NCBI GenBank assembly: GCA_946612175.1
Contig: CAMOEO010000015.1
Coordinates: 1 to 19,637, forward strand
DNA: 19,637 nt
Direction: 5' to 3'
Source of the DNA: an uncultured Verrucomicrobiota bacterium
GTDB taxonomy: Bacteria; Verrucomicrobiota; Kiritimatiellia; RFP12; UBA3636
Below the pieces are notes generated by a model. That model did not search any database. It had not been told where the DNA came from and saw only the letters and a program-made list of their open reading frames with translations. The translations under genes and the position numbers were made by a program. Numbering within the stretch: position 1 is the stretch's first letter; each line of letters opens with the position of its first letter. Of the stretch, positions 6,388-14,399 are shown piece after piece.

Positions 6388-8673
6388 ATGAAACCCATTT
6401 TCCGTGCCGCCATGACCGCCCTTTCCTTCGCCGCCGCCGTCGCTTCCGCGGGCGACGCCGTACCCGCCGCCGTTCCCTACGGCGCCGATCCGATGCAGAC
6501 GGGCGATCTCTACCTCCCCGCCGGCGGGATCACCGCCGCGACGCCGAAGCTTCTGCTGCTGCACGGCGGCGGCTGGCGATCCGACAAGTACCTGCGCGGC
6601 ACGCTCGCGGACGAGGCCGCGCTCTTCCGCGACGCGGGCTACGCGGTCTACAACGTCGACTACCGCCTTGCGCCCGCCGCCGCGTGGCCGGCAATCGGCG
6701 ACGACTGCCTCGCCGCCGCGCGCAAGCTCGTCTCGTGCGACGGCATGCCGGAGCTCGCTCCCGCCGCGGGCGCTCCGATCGCCATCCTCGGCGCCTCCGC
6801 CGGCGGCCACCTCGCGCTGATGACGGGCCTGCGCCTGCCGCGCCGGGACGTGTTCGGCGTGATCTCCGTCTCCGGCATCGCCGACCCGGCGCCCGACGCC
6901 GCCGCGAACCCCGACCGCTACGCGGCGCTCTTCGCGGGAGGCCCGATCGACCCGGCGGCGTTCCCCGCCGCGCACCTCTCGGACGACGCGCCGCCCGTTC
7001 TCTTCGCGCACTGCTGGAACGACACGGTCGTCCCGATCGAGTCGGCGATTTCGCTCGCCCGTGCGATGACCGACCGCGGACTCCCCGCGGAGACCTACTT
7101 CTATGACTTCGACCGCAAGAACCAGGGCCACGCGATGTGGGACGCCGGCAACAAGGCCAAGCACGTCTTCTACCCGGACGTCCATCGGCGCTGCCTCGCG
7201 TTTTTGCGCGACGTGCGCGGCCTGCCGCAGCCGCTCCCCGGCGGCGCATCGTTCCCGTTCCTCGGCAAGCTCCGCCCCGTCCCCGCCGCCGAGGTGCGGG
7301 AGAGCGGCGTCTCGATCGGGTTCGAGTGCCTCGACCGCGACCTCTTCGACCCGGAGCCCTGCTACGACCGCCTCGCCGCGATCGGCGTCAAGAACGCCCG
7401 CGTCCAGACCGGCTGGTGGAAGTGCGAGAAGGAGAAGGGCGTCTACGACTGGACGTGGCTCGACGGCATCGTCTCCAACCTCACGAGCCGCGGCATCGGC
7501 GTGTGGTTCAACGTCGGCTTCGGCAACAAGCTCTACATGGGCGACACGTTCGGCGAGGCCTCCGTCGGGTTCGTCCCGATCCACTACGGCCCCGAGTGCG
7601 AGGAGGCGTGGAAGCGCTTCTGCCGCGCGCTTGCGGAGCGCTACCGGGGTCGCGTGGACCACTTCGAGATCTGGAACGAGGCCAACGGCAAGGGTTTCTG
7701 GCGCCCCCGCGACCCGAACGCGACGGAATACGCCCGCCTCGTCGAGATCACGGCCTCGGCCCTCCGCGAGGCGCAGCCGGACGCGCGTTGCGGCGGCTGC
7801 GTGATGGGCTTCCCCACGCCGTATCTGGACGAATTCAAGCGCGCCGGCGGCCTGAGGCACCTCGACTTCTTCTCGCTGCACCCCTACGATCCGCTCCCGG
7901 AGAAGGACTGGCCCGCCCGCGTAAAGTGGCTGCGCGTCTTCTTCCGCGGCGCCGGCCGCGGCGGGCGCGACGTCGAGGTCTGGCAGGGCGAGAGCGGCTT
8001 CGCCTCGTGGACGCCGGAGAAGTACTGGCAGCCGCGCATCGTCCGCGAGAGCGAGCGCGCGCAGGCCGTCTGGCTCCTGCGCCGCTTCACGCTCGACTTC
8101 TCGCTCGGCATCCCGCTCTCCTCGTACTTCCAAGCCGCCGACATGATGAAGAAGGGCTACCAGATGGGGCACACCGAGCAGAACGCGCGCAAGGTCGCGC
8201 GGCAGGGCGTCCTCAATGGCCTCGTCTACACGCCCAAGCCCGCCTTCCGCGCGCTCGCCTCGGTCGCCGCCGTGTTCCGCGACGGCGTCCGCCCCGTCGC
8301 CGGGCAGGCCTTCTCCGCGGCGAGGGCGGCCGCCCCCGGCGACGCGCCGCCGCCGGACCGCGCGACGATCCGCTGCCTCGCCTTCGCGCGCGGCCGCACG
8401 CCGCTCTACGTCTACTACATGGCGACCGACCCCCAGCGCGCGTGGTCCGACGGGACTGCGCGCACGGCGCTGGAGATCCTTCCGCGCGACGATCTCGACG
8501 CGCTTCGCGACCCGGTCCTCGTGAACCTCCTCACGGGCGACGTCTTCGCCCTGTCGCCTCGCGTCGATCCCGCGGCGGACGGCCTGCTCCGCCTCGAGGG
8601 ACTCCCGCTCTCCGACGCGCCGACGCTCGTCTGCGACCGCGCCGCGATCGTCGTCGATCCGCCCGCGCCCTAG
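6388..8673 (+). CDS. Exported esterase fused to a clan-A glycoside hydrolase (GH39-like)
   Basis: Bifunctional 761-residue enzyme. Residues 1-21 form a signal peptide (hydrophobic core, cleavage after ASA), so it acts outside the cytoplasm. Residues about 30-280 are an alpha/beta hydrolase of the acetyl/feruloyl-esterase type: oxyanion motif HGGGW (59-63), nucleophile Ser137 in GASAGG, candidate Asp212 in WNDTVVP and His248 in QGHAMW. Residues about 305-640 form a TIM-barrel hydrolase: EIWNEANGKGFW gives the acid/base Glu431, and WQGESGF gives the nucleophile candidate Glu535. A beta-rich tail (about 655-761) ends the protein. Such pairs usually remove acyl decorations and then cleave the glycan backbone; the exact substrate is not visible. 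GH39 is my best guess, with GH5-like or a related clan-A family as the alternative. It starts 28 nt after the murQ fusion with no Shine-Dalgarno (a pyrimidine-rich leader), and its stop overlaps the regulator's stop. Confidence 0.85.
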   Translation: MKPIFRAAMTALSFAAAVASAGDAVPAAVPYGADPMQTGDLYLPAGGITAATPKLLLLHGGGWRSDKYLRGTLADEAALFRDAGYAVYNVDYRLAPAAAWPAIGDDCLAAARKLVSCDGMPELAPAAGAPIAILGASAGGHLALMTGLRLPRRDVFGVISVSGIADPAPDAAANPDRYAALFAGGPIDPAAFPAAHLSDDAPPVLFAHCWNDTVVPIESAISLARAMTDRGLPAETYFYDFDRKNQGHAMWDAGNKAKHVFYPDVHRRCLAFLRDVRGLPQPLPGGASFPFLGKLRPVPAAEVRESGVSIGFECLDRDLFDPEPCYDRLAAIGVKNARVQTGWWKCEKEKGVYDWTWLDGIVSNLTSRGIGVWFNVGFGNKLYMGDTFGEASVGFVPIHYGPECEEAWKRFCRALAERYRGRVDHFEIWNEANGKGFWRPRDPNATEYARLVEITASALREAQPDARCGGCVMGFPTPYLDEFKRAGGLRHLDFFSLHPYDPLPEKDWPARVKWLRVFFRGAGRGGRDVEVWQGESGFASWTPEKYWQPRIVRESERAQAVWLLRRFTLDFSLGIPLSSYFQAADMMKKGYQMGHTEQNARKVARQGVLNGLVYTPKPAFRALASVAAVFRDGVRPVAGQAFSAARAAAPGDAPPPDRATIRCLAFARGRTPLYVYYMATDPQRAWSDGTARTALEILPRDDLDALRDPVLVNLLTGDVFALSPRVDPAADGLLRLEGLPLSDAPTLVCDRAAIVVDPPAP

Positions 8674-9596
8674 GTGATCGGGCCGTGGTAGTCGCGCCAG
8701 CCGAGGGTCTTGAGCTGCTGCGACCGGTAGCGCTGGGGCGAGGCGCCGAAGCGGCGCCGGAAGAGCGACGAGAAGTAGGCCGGGTTCGGGAAGCCGCAGG
8801 ACACCGCCACCTCGGAGACCGAGCGCGAGTCGAGCACGAGCCCGCGCGCGGCGTTGAGCAGGCGGATCTCGCGAAGGTGCGCCTGGGGCGTGTCGCGGAA
8901 GACGTCCGCCCAGCGCCGGAAGAAGGTGCGGCGCGACAGCCCCGCCTCGCGGGCGAGGGCGGCGAAGTCGATCGCCTCCGCGAAGCCGAGCCGCATCCGC
9001 TCCTCGGCGGCGCGGAGGCGCTGCGCCACGGCGTCCCCGGCGTTCACGCCGGGGGATCGGCCGCCGCCCGGCTCCGCGCGGCGGGGTTCCGCGGCGGGCC
9101 GCTGGGCGAGCAGGTTGGAGAGCAGACCCCAGCAGAGCGCGTCGATCTCGTCCGCCACGCCGCGCTCCGCGATGCGGGGGAACAGCTCCGCGCGCGCGAA
9201 GTCGACGATCCGGAGCAGCCGGCTCGTGAGGGCGAACGGCATCACGGGCTCGGGGAACCGGACGCCCGCCAGCTCCAGCAGCGGGGACATCGACGGCTGG
9301 TAGATGAAGAAGAACGCCTCGACGAGCTCCCGCTCCTCGTATTCGTGCAGCGGCCCCGGGCGCTCGACCACGAGGTGGGGGTAGGGCGTCCGCCATTCGC
9401 GGCCGTCGAAGCGGTCGACCGCGACCGGGGATTCGGACCGGAGCCGCAGGCAGAACTCGAGCCCGCCCTCGTGGGTGCCGTGGTAGCCGCCGCCGGCGCG
9501 GGCGACCCAGCCCACCGTGGAGACGCGGAAGGGAAACTCCGCCACGCGCGGAAGCGCGCCGATGTTGAGCCACTGGAGGGATTCTTCGTCGTCCAT
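8670..9596 (-). CDS. AraC-family transcriptional regulator
   Basis: Predicted sugar- or glycan-responsive DNA-binding activator of 308 residues. The C-terminal region has the two AraC helix-turn-helix units: FAALAREAGLSRRTFFRRW (211-229) and SEVAVSCGFPNPAYFSSLFR (261-280), followed by the typical FGASPQRYR ending. The N-terminal part (about 1-165) fits a cupin-type ligand-binding domain (GGYHGTHEGGLEFCLRL), joined by a Pro/Gly/Arg-rich linker (166-186). The ATG at 9596 is chosen because the only good promoter (9711-9739) would exclude upstream starts, leaving a leader of about 108 nt without Shine-Dalgarno. The gene is divergent from the GH2 hydrolase, its most likely target; control of the convergent operon is also possible. 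Its last codon pair shares CTAG with the stop of the gene on the other strand. Confidence 0.92.
   Translation of the reverse strand: MDDEESLQWLNIGALPRVAEFPFRVSTVGWVARAGGGYHGTHEGGLEFCLRLRSESPVAVDRFDGREWRTPYPHLVVERPGPLHEYEERELVEAFFFIYQPSMSPLLELAGVRFPEPVMPFALTSRLLRIVDFARAELFPRIAERGVADEIDALCWGLLSNLLAQRPAAEPRRAEPGGGRSPGVNAGDAVAQRLRAAEERMRLGFAEAIDFAALAREAGLSRRTFFRRWADVFRDTPQAHLREIRLLNAARGLVLDSRSVSEVAVSCGFPNPAYFSSLFRRRFGASPQRYRSQQLKTLGWRDYHGPIT
9035..9054. repeat. 8-4-8 hairpin in the linker region of the AraC gene
   Basis: CCCCGGCG and CGCCGGGG flank the loop TTCA. It lies in the codons of the flexible linker between the sensor domain and the DNA-binding domain. It could be a chance product of GC-rich linker codons. 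Confidence 0.6.
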
Positions 9597-9710
9597 GGCG
9601 GAGGGGAGGGATAGGGCTAGAGGAGGCCGCGGAGGTTCAAGCCGGGAATCCAGGCGGGGGAGAGGGGGAAAGGGCAGGGGAGGAGGACGAGGAATCGCCC
9701 AACGCCGACG

Positions 9711-9739
9711 AGTGTAGCAGATTCCCTCGGGGAAATCCA
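9711..9739 (-). promoter_or_regulatory. Promoter of the AraC-type regulator, with an inverted repeat in its spacer
   Basis: On the minus strand, TGGATT (9734-9739), a 17-bp spacer and TACACT (9711-9716), preceded by TCTGC (extended -10). The inverted repeat TTCCC-TCG-GGGAA (9722-9734 on the plus strand) fills the spacer, 5 bp from the -10. The dehydrogenase promoter at 19477-19505 has the same -35, the same TCTGC and a palindrome at the same place, suggesting a shared repressor or promoter class. Confidence 0.6.
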
Positions 9740-9746
9740 TCCCGTT

Positions 9747-9761
9747 CTCGCCGCGGGCGAG
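9747..9761. promoter_or_regulatory. Candidate operator between the divergent araC and GH2 promoters
   Basis: The perfect inverted repeat CTCGCC-GCG-GGCGAG lies between the two -35 elements (9739 and 9776). Its central position would suit a regulator acting on both genes. AraC proteins more often bind direct repeats, so its owner is unknown. Confidence 0.35.
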
Positions 9762-9775
9762 GTCCTCTCGGTCCA

Positions 9776-9804
9776 TTGCCCCTCCCCGGCGCTTCTGCTA
9801 GAAT
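9776..9804 (+). promoter_or_regulatory. Promoter of the GH2 gene; likely leaderless start
   Basis: TTGCCC (9776-9781), a 17-bp spacer and TAGAAT (9799-9804) with the TCTGC extension. The ATG at 9812 follows after 7 nt, so the transcript would begin at or next to the start codon. An alternative in-frame ATG at 9803 overlaps the -10 box and is therefore unlikely. Confidence 0.6.
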
Positions 9805-9811
9805 GGGCGGC

Positions 9812-11542
9812 ATGAATCCACCGTCCCCCCTTTCCCTGAACGGCTCCTGGGCCTTCCGCTTCGAGGAAGGCGCGCTCCTCGCCGATGCCGCCCGCCCCGA
9901 CTTCGAGCCCGCCTGCACGATCGCCGTGCCCGCGTGCTTCGACACGCTTCCCGACTGGTACCTGAGGCGCGGCGTCGGCCTCTACCGACGCGGGTTCCGC
10001 CTCGACCGCGACGTCCCCGCCGCATGGCTCGAGGTGGCGGGAATGGGGCTCGTCGGCGCCTTCTGGCTCGACGGCCGCCCGATCGGCGAAAGCGCCCTGC
10101 CGTATTCGACGCTCCGTCTCCCGACCGGTCCGCTCGCCGCAGGCGAGCACGTGCTCGCCGCCGCGCTCGGCAACCGCCTCGACGAGCCTCGCCTCACGCT
10201 CGCGAAGCCCTACTACGACTTCTACCTGTACGGCGGCTTCTATCACGGCGTGTCGCTCGTCTTCGACGACCGCGCCCTTCGCGTCCGCACGCGCGACGTC
10301 CGCGACGGCACCGTCGAGATCGAGGCCGTGCGCTTCCCGGAGCCCGACTTCGACGCGACCCTCGTCTTCGACGGCAGGAGCGCCGTCCCCGCGGCCTTCC
10401 GCGGCGGCCGCGCGACCGTCCGCGTTCCGGACTTCCGACTCTGGTCCCCGGATTCGCCGAACCTCCACACCGTGGAGCTTGTCGACCATCCCGACCATCA
10501 AGACCATCCCGACCATCCCGACCATCCCGACCATCCGACCATCAGGACCAAGTTCGGCATCCGCACGATCGAGGCCCGCTCCGGGCGCCTCTTCCTCAAC
10601 GGCGAACCGCTCTACCTCCGCGGCGCGAACCGCCACGAGGCGCACCCGACCTTCGGCGCGGCGACGCCCGATGCCGTGATGCTCGCCGACATCCAGAACC
10701 TCAGGTCGCTCGGCGCGAACTTCGTCCGCGGCGCGCACTACCCGCAGGCGGACCGCTTCCTGGAGCTGTGCGACGAGCACGGCCTTCTCGTCTGGGAGGA
10801 GACGCTCGGATGGGGCAACGGCACCGCGTGGAACGACCGGGCGCAGACGGAGTTCGCGCGCCCCGAGTTCCTCGCGGACAACCTCGCGCAGGCGCGTCGG
10901 ATGGTCGAGAAGTCGTTCAACCACCCGTCCGTGATCCTCTTCGGGTTCCTCAACGAGTTCGAGAGCGCCACGCCCGCGGGCAAGGCGATCGCCGATCGGA
11001 TCATCGCGCAGATCCGCGCCTTCGACTCGGGGCGGCTCGTCACCTTTGCGTGCAACCACAACGACAGCGACGTCGCGAACGAGAACACGGACGTCGTCTC
11101 GTTCAACACCTATCCGGGCTGGATCGGCTCGGACCCCGGCACGCCGGAGCACCTGAAGGAACTGATGGAGAAGGACCTCGCCGGCATCGTCGCCTACTTC
11201 CGCTCGAAGTGGCCGGACAAGCCCATCCTCGTCTCCGAGATGGGCACGTGCGGCGAATACGGCCGCCACGACGCGGCCGCCGCGCAGTGGACCGAGGAGT
11301 TCGAGGCCGAGTACCTCGCGGACGCCGCGCGCGCGGTCGCCGCGCGTCCGGAGATCTCCGGCTTCACGGTCTGGCAGCTCACCGACTGCCGCAGCTTCCA
11401 CCGCGGCGGCGCCACCGTCCGCTGCAAGCCCTTCGCGGAGAACCTCGCGGGAATCTACGACGGCTACCGCCGCCCGAAGCTCCCCGTCGTCGCCGCCGTC
11501 CGCGCCGCGTTCGCCTCTCCCCGCATGACGGCGAGCTCGTAG
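9812..11542 (+). CDS. Glycoside hydrolase family 2 protein (beta-glucuronidase/galactosidase-like), cytoplasmic
   Basis: Retaining exo-glycosidase of 576 residues without a signal peptide. Residues about 5-150 form the sugar-binding jelly-roll domain (NGSWAFRFEEG; YDFYLYGGFYHGVSLV), about 155-250 the immunoglobulin-like domain, and about 250-570 the TIM barrel (LRGANRHEAHP at 269-279, NLRSLGANFVRGAHYPQ). Asn381-Glu382 in GFLNEFES is the acid/base pair, and Glu476 in LVSEMGTCG is the expected nucleophile. The length is close to that of beta-glucuronidases. Whether it takes beta-glucuronides or beta-galactosides cannot be told. At residues 225-242 the domain junction contains an unusual run of DHP tripeptides from a 9-bp tandem repeat. 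It is divergent from the AraC regulator. The last 79 bp overlap the 3' end of the convergent exported hydrolase gene, leaving no room for a terminator. Confidence 0.92.
   Translation: MNPPSPLSLNGSWAFRFEEGALLADAARPDFEPACTIAVPACFDTLPDWYLRRGVGLYRRGFRLDRDVPAAWLEVAGMGLVGAFWLDGRPIGESALPYSTLRLPTGPLAAGEHVLAAALGNRLDEPRLTLAKPYYDFYLYGGFYHGVSLVFDDRALRVRTRDVRDGTVEIEAVRFPEPDFDATLVFDGRSAVPAAFRGGRATVRVPDFRLWSPDSPNLHTVELVDHPDHQDHPDHPDHPDHPTIRTKFGIRTIEARSGRLFLNGEPLYLRGANRHEAHPTFGAATPDAVMLADIQNLRSLGANFVRGAHYPQADRFLELCDEHGLLVWEETLGWGNGTAWNDRAQTEFARPEFLADNLAQARRMVEKSFNHPSVILFGFLNEFESATPAGKAIADRIIAQIRAFDSGRLVTFACNHNDSDVANENTDVVSFNTYPGWIGSDPGTPEHLKELMEKDLAGIVAYFRSKWPDKPILVSEMGTCGEYGRHDAAAAQWTEEFEAEYLADAARAVAARPEISGFTVWQLTDCRSFHRGGATVRCKPFAENLAGIYDGYRRPKLPVVAAVRAAFASPRMTASS
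10484..10545 (+). repeat. 9-bp tandem repeat (GACCATCCC) within the GH2 gene
   Basis: Seven consecutive units of GACCATCCC or close variants, one of which is 8 bp long (10529-10536). They encode DHP repeats at the end of the immunoglobulin-like domain, where GH2 proteins normally have a short variable loop. Related GACCACCC units precede the adhesin start codon at 14573-14617. Confidence 0.9.
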
Positions 11543-14316
11543 ATCATCGTGGGGGCGTCGGCGCCCTCGCCTGCGGCGAGGCGCGCGGTGAAGCGGTAGA
11601 CGCCGCCGTCATAGGCCGCGGGGACCTCGCGCAGGCGCGTGCCGTCCGCGGCGACCGCCCAGACCTTGAGGTCGGGGTTCGCGTTCTTGAGCGCGATTTT
11701 CGCCTCGCCCGCGGCGGCCAGGTAGGGCAGCTCGCCCCAGGCCGTCATGTCCGTGCGCTTGTCGCTGGTGAACACGGCGCCGGTGTTCAGGACGTCCGTG
11801 AGGTGGAGGACCAGGATGCGCTTCGAGCGCTCGAGATCGGCGCCGTCCATCGACGAGGCGGAGACGGAGCAGAACGCGGTTGCGCCGGAGACGGAGAGCG
11901 GTCCGGCGGAGAGGTCCGCCCGGCGCAGCGAGCAGACGCCCGCCGTGCGCGGCGTGGAGACGCGCAGCGATCCCTTGTTGTAGTCGATCGCGGTCTCGCG
12001 CGTTTCGGAGACGCCGGCCCGGTTGAAGGCGGGGATCTCGCCCTTGTTCGCGGCGGTGTAGACCTTGTCGACCGCGATCGCGGGCTTCTTCCCGCCGTCC
12101 GCGGCGAACGAGCCGATGCGCGTCGTGTACGCCAGCTCCGTGAAGGGCCGCGGGTAGAGGCCGCGCGACCACATGTCGCCGAGGCCGCCGGCGAAGGCCT
12201 CGTCCGCCGTGACGCCGTAGGCGGCGCTCCCCTTGGCGGGCGCGGCGTCGCGCCGCCCGAAGAGCAGCACGGCCTGGCGCTCGGTGAGCTGCGAGAGCGG
12301 GTCGGTCACGATGTCGAAGCCCTTCGACGGGCTCGGGCCGAACATGTTGCCCCGGTCGTGGCTCCACGCGAAACGGTAGATGGCGTCCCAGTCCTGGAGC
12401 GAGGCGTAGGCGCCCATCGCGAGCCCCGCCTCGGCGCGCCACTGGTTCGGGTTGCAGAAGTTCCACTCGGTGACGGTGAACGGCCTGCCGAACACGCGCG
12501 TGGGCGCCATCATGATCGGCGACGCGTAGGCCGGGCTGCCGTTCTGGAGGTTGGCCTGGTTGTTGAAATGGAACGGCGCTTTGCCGTAGTCGCCCTGGTA
12601 GGGGATGTCGGCGTACTGGTGGTTGTCGACGACCTCCAGCGCCTCGCGCTCGTAGGTCTGGGCCATGTTCTCCCACCAGTTTCCGCCGGAGATCAGGGTC
12701 CGCACGCCGGCCTCCTTGAGGCGCTTCGTCATGCGGCGGTTGGCGCCGGCCTTCACCTCGTAGACGAATTCGGCGAACTCCCTGTGCTTGCCGATGTCCT
12801 CCTTCCCGAGCGCCGGGTATCCCTTGCCCTTCGCCCATTCGTTGTACTTCGCGACGTAGACGTCCGCCGCGCCCCACCAGACGGACGCGATGGAGTCCTC
12901 GTTGAGGAGCGTCACGAAAAGAACGGCGGGCTCGTCCTTCCACTTGGTCCCCGTGTAGGGGTTCACGTGGTCGAAGAGCTCCATCGAGCGCTTGAACCAC
13001 AGGTCCTCGGCGGGCTTGTGGATCGGGACGATCGCCTTGATGGTGCCGCAGTGCAGCGGCTTGTCGAAGCCCTCGCAGCTGCCGTAGCTGCCCATCGCGT
13101 AGAGGTCGAAGGTCACGTAGATCCCGGCCTTCTTGCACGCCGCGACGAGGTAGTCGAGGCGGTCGAGCTTCGCTGGGTCGATCTCGGACCAGGTGCGGCG
13201 GTTCCAGATGTCGTTCCACTCGTCCTTGGTGATCGTGACGTCGAGGTGGTGCAGGCGCATCGTGTTCCAGCCGCGCGCGACGAAGTCCCGCACGGCCTGG
13301 TCGGCCTGCTCCTTGGAGAGGAAGTTCGCGCTGAAGCAGAGGTTGCCGCCGACGAAGCGACGCGGCGCCTTCTTCGCGTCCTTCTCGAAGACGAAGTGCC
13401 CCTCGGGCGAAACGCGCGCGAAGCCGAACCTCCCGGCCGGCGCGTCGCGCGGGACGACCGTCGAGAAATCGAGGATCGAGCCGGGCTTCACGTCGTTCGT
13501 CCACGGGAAGACGACCCACTTGTCGCCGGCAACGGCCTTCATGGGCGGCGGCGGGAGGCCGAGCTTCACGACGCCTCCGGCCTTCTTGAGCGAGTCGGCG
13601 AACGCGCCGGAGAAGTCGAACTCGATGGTCGAGCGCGCCGCGCCCTTCGCGTCGGGGAAGTCGATCCGCAGGTCGAGGCAGTCGCGCGGCGGCTTCTGGG
13701 AGCGGCCGTCCCACAGCACGGCGCCGCCCTTCGCGACGGCGAGGCGCAGGATCTTGCTCCCGTCCTTCGAGACGGCCTCGATCGCGGACTTGTCGTCGCC
13801 GACGCCGATCCACTCCGTCTCGTAGGTGGCCGGGATCGGCCGGCCGGAGATCGTACCGCCGGCGAAGTCGGCGAGCGCGAGCGGGAAGCCCACGTAGGCG
13901 CGCTCGAGCGCCATCGGCCTGCCGTCCTGCGAGGAGATCGTCCAGCGCGCGCGCACCTTGGCGGCGCCGTCCTTCGAGACGTCGAAGAACTCCTCGCGGA
14001 CCGCGAGGCCGCGCGAGCCGGCCCAGATCTTGCCCGTGAACAGCAGGCCGCGGCCGAGCTCGGGGTCGTCGACCGTCCCCTTCTTGCCCTCCTTGAGGGC
14101 GAAGTCCTGCGCCGTGAAGGCCCAGCCCGGGCCGAACGCGACGAAGTTCGCGAAGCCCCATTCGACCTTGTCGCCGTTTCGTACGACGCCCTCCACCTGC
14201 GGCAGGCCGCGCCCTTCGACGGCGAGGGTCGCGGGCGTCTCGCCCCGCGCCGCGGGGACCGCGAGCGCCGCGAGGGCCGCGCCCGCCAGAATCGGTTTGA
14301 GGAACGAAGTCTTCAT
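11464..14316 (-). CDS. Large exported glycoside hydrolase (GH5/cellulase-like TIM barrel)
   Basis: 950-residue secreted hydrolase. Residues 1-25 form a signal peptide ending in AARG. Residues about 30-300 are beta-rich and unlabelled. The barrel starts near FVGGNLCFSANFLSKEQAD (321-339) and runs through GWNTMRLHHLD (349-359), DYLVAACKKAGIYVTFDLY (388-406), VTLLNEDS with acid/base Glu473, DNHQYAD (564-570) and FTVTEWNFCNP with nucleophile candidate Glu617. A beta-sandwich tail follows from about residue 720. The fold order and Glu pair fit clan GH-A, closest to cellulase-family GH5 or a related unclassified family; the substrate is unknown. The start at 14316 is supported by AGGGAGA 5 nt upstream and by the signal peptide. 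The gene is divergent from the adhesin, with which it shares a doubled operator arrangement. Its last 79 bp are antisense to the end of the GH2 gene. Confidence 0.85.
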   Translation of the reverse strand: MKTSFLKPILAGAALAALAVPAARGETPATLAVEGRGLPQVEGVVRNGDKVEWGFANFVAFGPGWAFTAQDFALKEGKKGTVDDPELGRGLLFTGKIWAGSRGLAVREEFFDVSKDGAAKVRARWTISSQDGRPMALERAYVGFPLALADFAGGTISGRPIPATYETEWIGVGDDKSAIEAVSKDGSKILRLAVAKGGAVLWDGRSQKPPRDCLDLRIDFPDAKGAARSTIEFDFSGAFADSLKKAGGVVKLGLPPPPMKAVAGDKWVVFPWTNDVKPGSILDFSTVVPRDAPAGRFGFARVSPEGHFVFEKDAKKAPRRFVGGNLCFSANFLSKEQADQAVRDFVARGWNTMRLHHLDVTITKDEWNDIWNRRTWSEIDPAKLDRLDYLVAACKKAGIYVTFDLYAMGSYGSCEGFDKPLHCGTIKAIVPIHKPAEDLWFKRSMELFDHVNPYTGTKWKDEPAVLFVTLLNEDSIASVWWGAADVYVAKYNEWAKGKGYPALGKEDIGKHREFAEFVYEVKAGANRRMTKRLKEAGVRTLISGGNWWENMAQTYEREALEVVDNHQYADIPYQGDYGKAPFHFNNQANLQNGSPAYASPIMMAPTRVFGRPFTVTEWNFCNPNQWRAEAGLAMGAYASLQDWDAIYRFAWSHDRGNMFGPSPSKGFDIVTDPLSQLTERQAVLLFGRRDAAPAKGSAAYGVTADEAFAGGLGDMWSRGLYPRPFTELAYTTRIGSFAADGGKKPAIAVDKVYTAANKGEIPAFNRAGVSETRETAIDYNKGSLRVSTPRTAGVCSLRRADLSAGPLSVSGATAFCSVSASSMDGADLERSKRILVLHLTDVLNTGAVFTSDKRTDMTAWGELPYLAAAGEAKIALKNANPDLKVWAVAADGTRLREVPAAYDGGVYRFTARLAAGEGADAPTMIYELAVMRGEANAARTAATTGSFGRR

Positions 14317-14321
14317 GGTTG

Positions 14322-14328
14322 TCTCCCT
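14322..14328 (-). promoter_or_regulatory. Shine-Dalgarno of the exported hydrolase
   Basis: AGGGAGA on the minus strand, 5 nt before the ATG at 14316. This is one of only two clear ribosome binding sites in the window, and it fixes the start codon. Confidence 0.75.
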
Positions 14329-14368
14329 GGTTTTTCGCGCCGGACGAAACCTCGCCCGTGCATCGTCA

Positions 14369-14397
14369 AGTCTACCAGAACCGACGCGGGCCGTCCA
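14369..14397 (-). promoter_or_regulatory. Promoter of the exported hydrolase
   Basis: On the minus strand, TGGACG (14392-14397), a 17-bp spacer and TAGACT (14369-14374) preceded by TCTGG. Exactly 2 bp upstream of the -35 lies the first box of the direct-repeat operator at 14400-14432. Leader length is about 45 nt. Confidence 0.65.
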
Positions 14398-14399
14398 TT

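Noticed and set aside
10484..10545. CRISPR-like array
   Set aside because: The units are 9 bp, contiguous, without spacers, and lie in frame inside a hydrolase gene; no cas genes are present.
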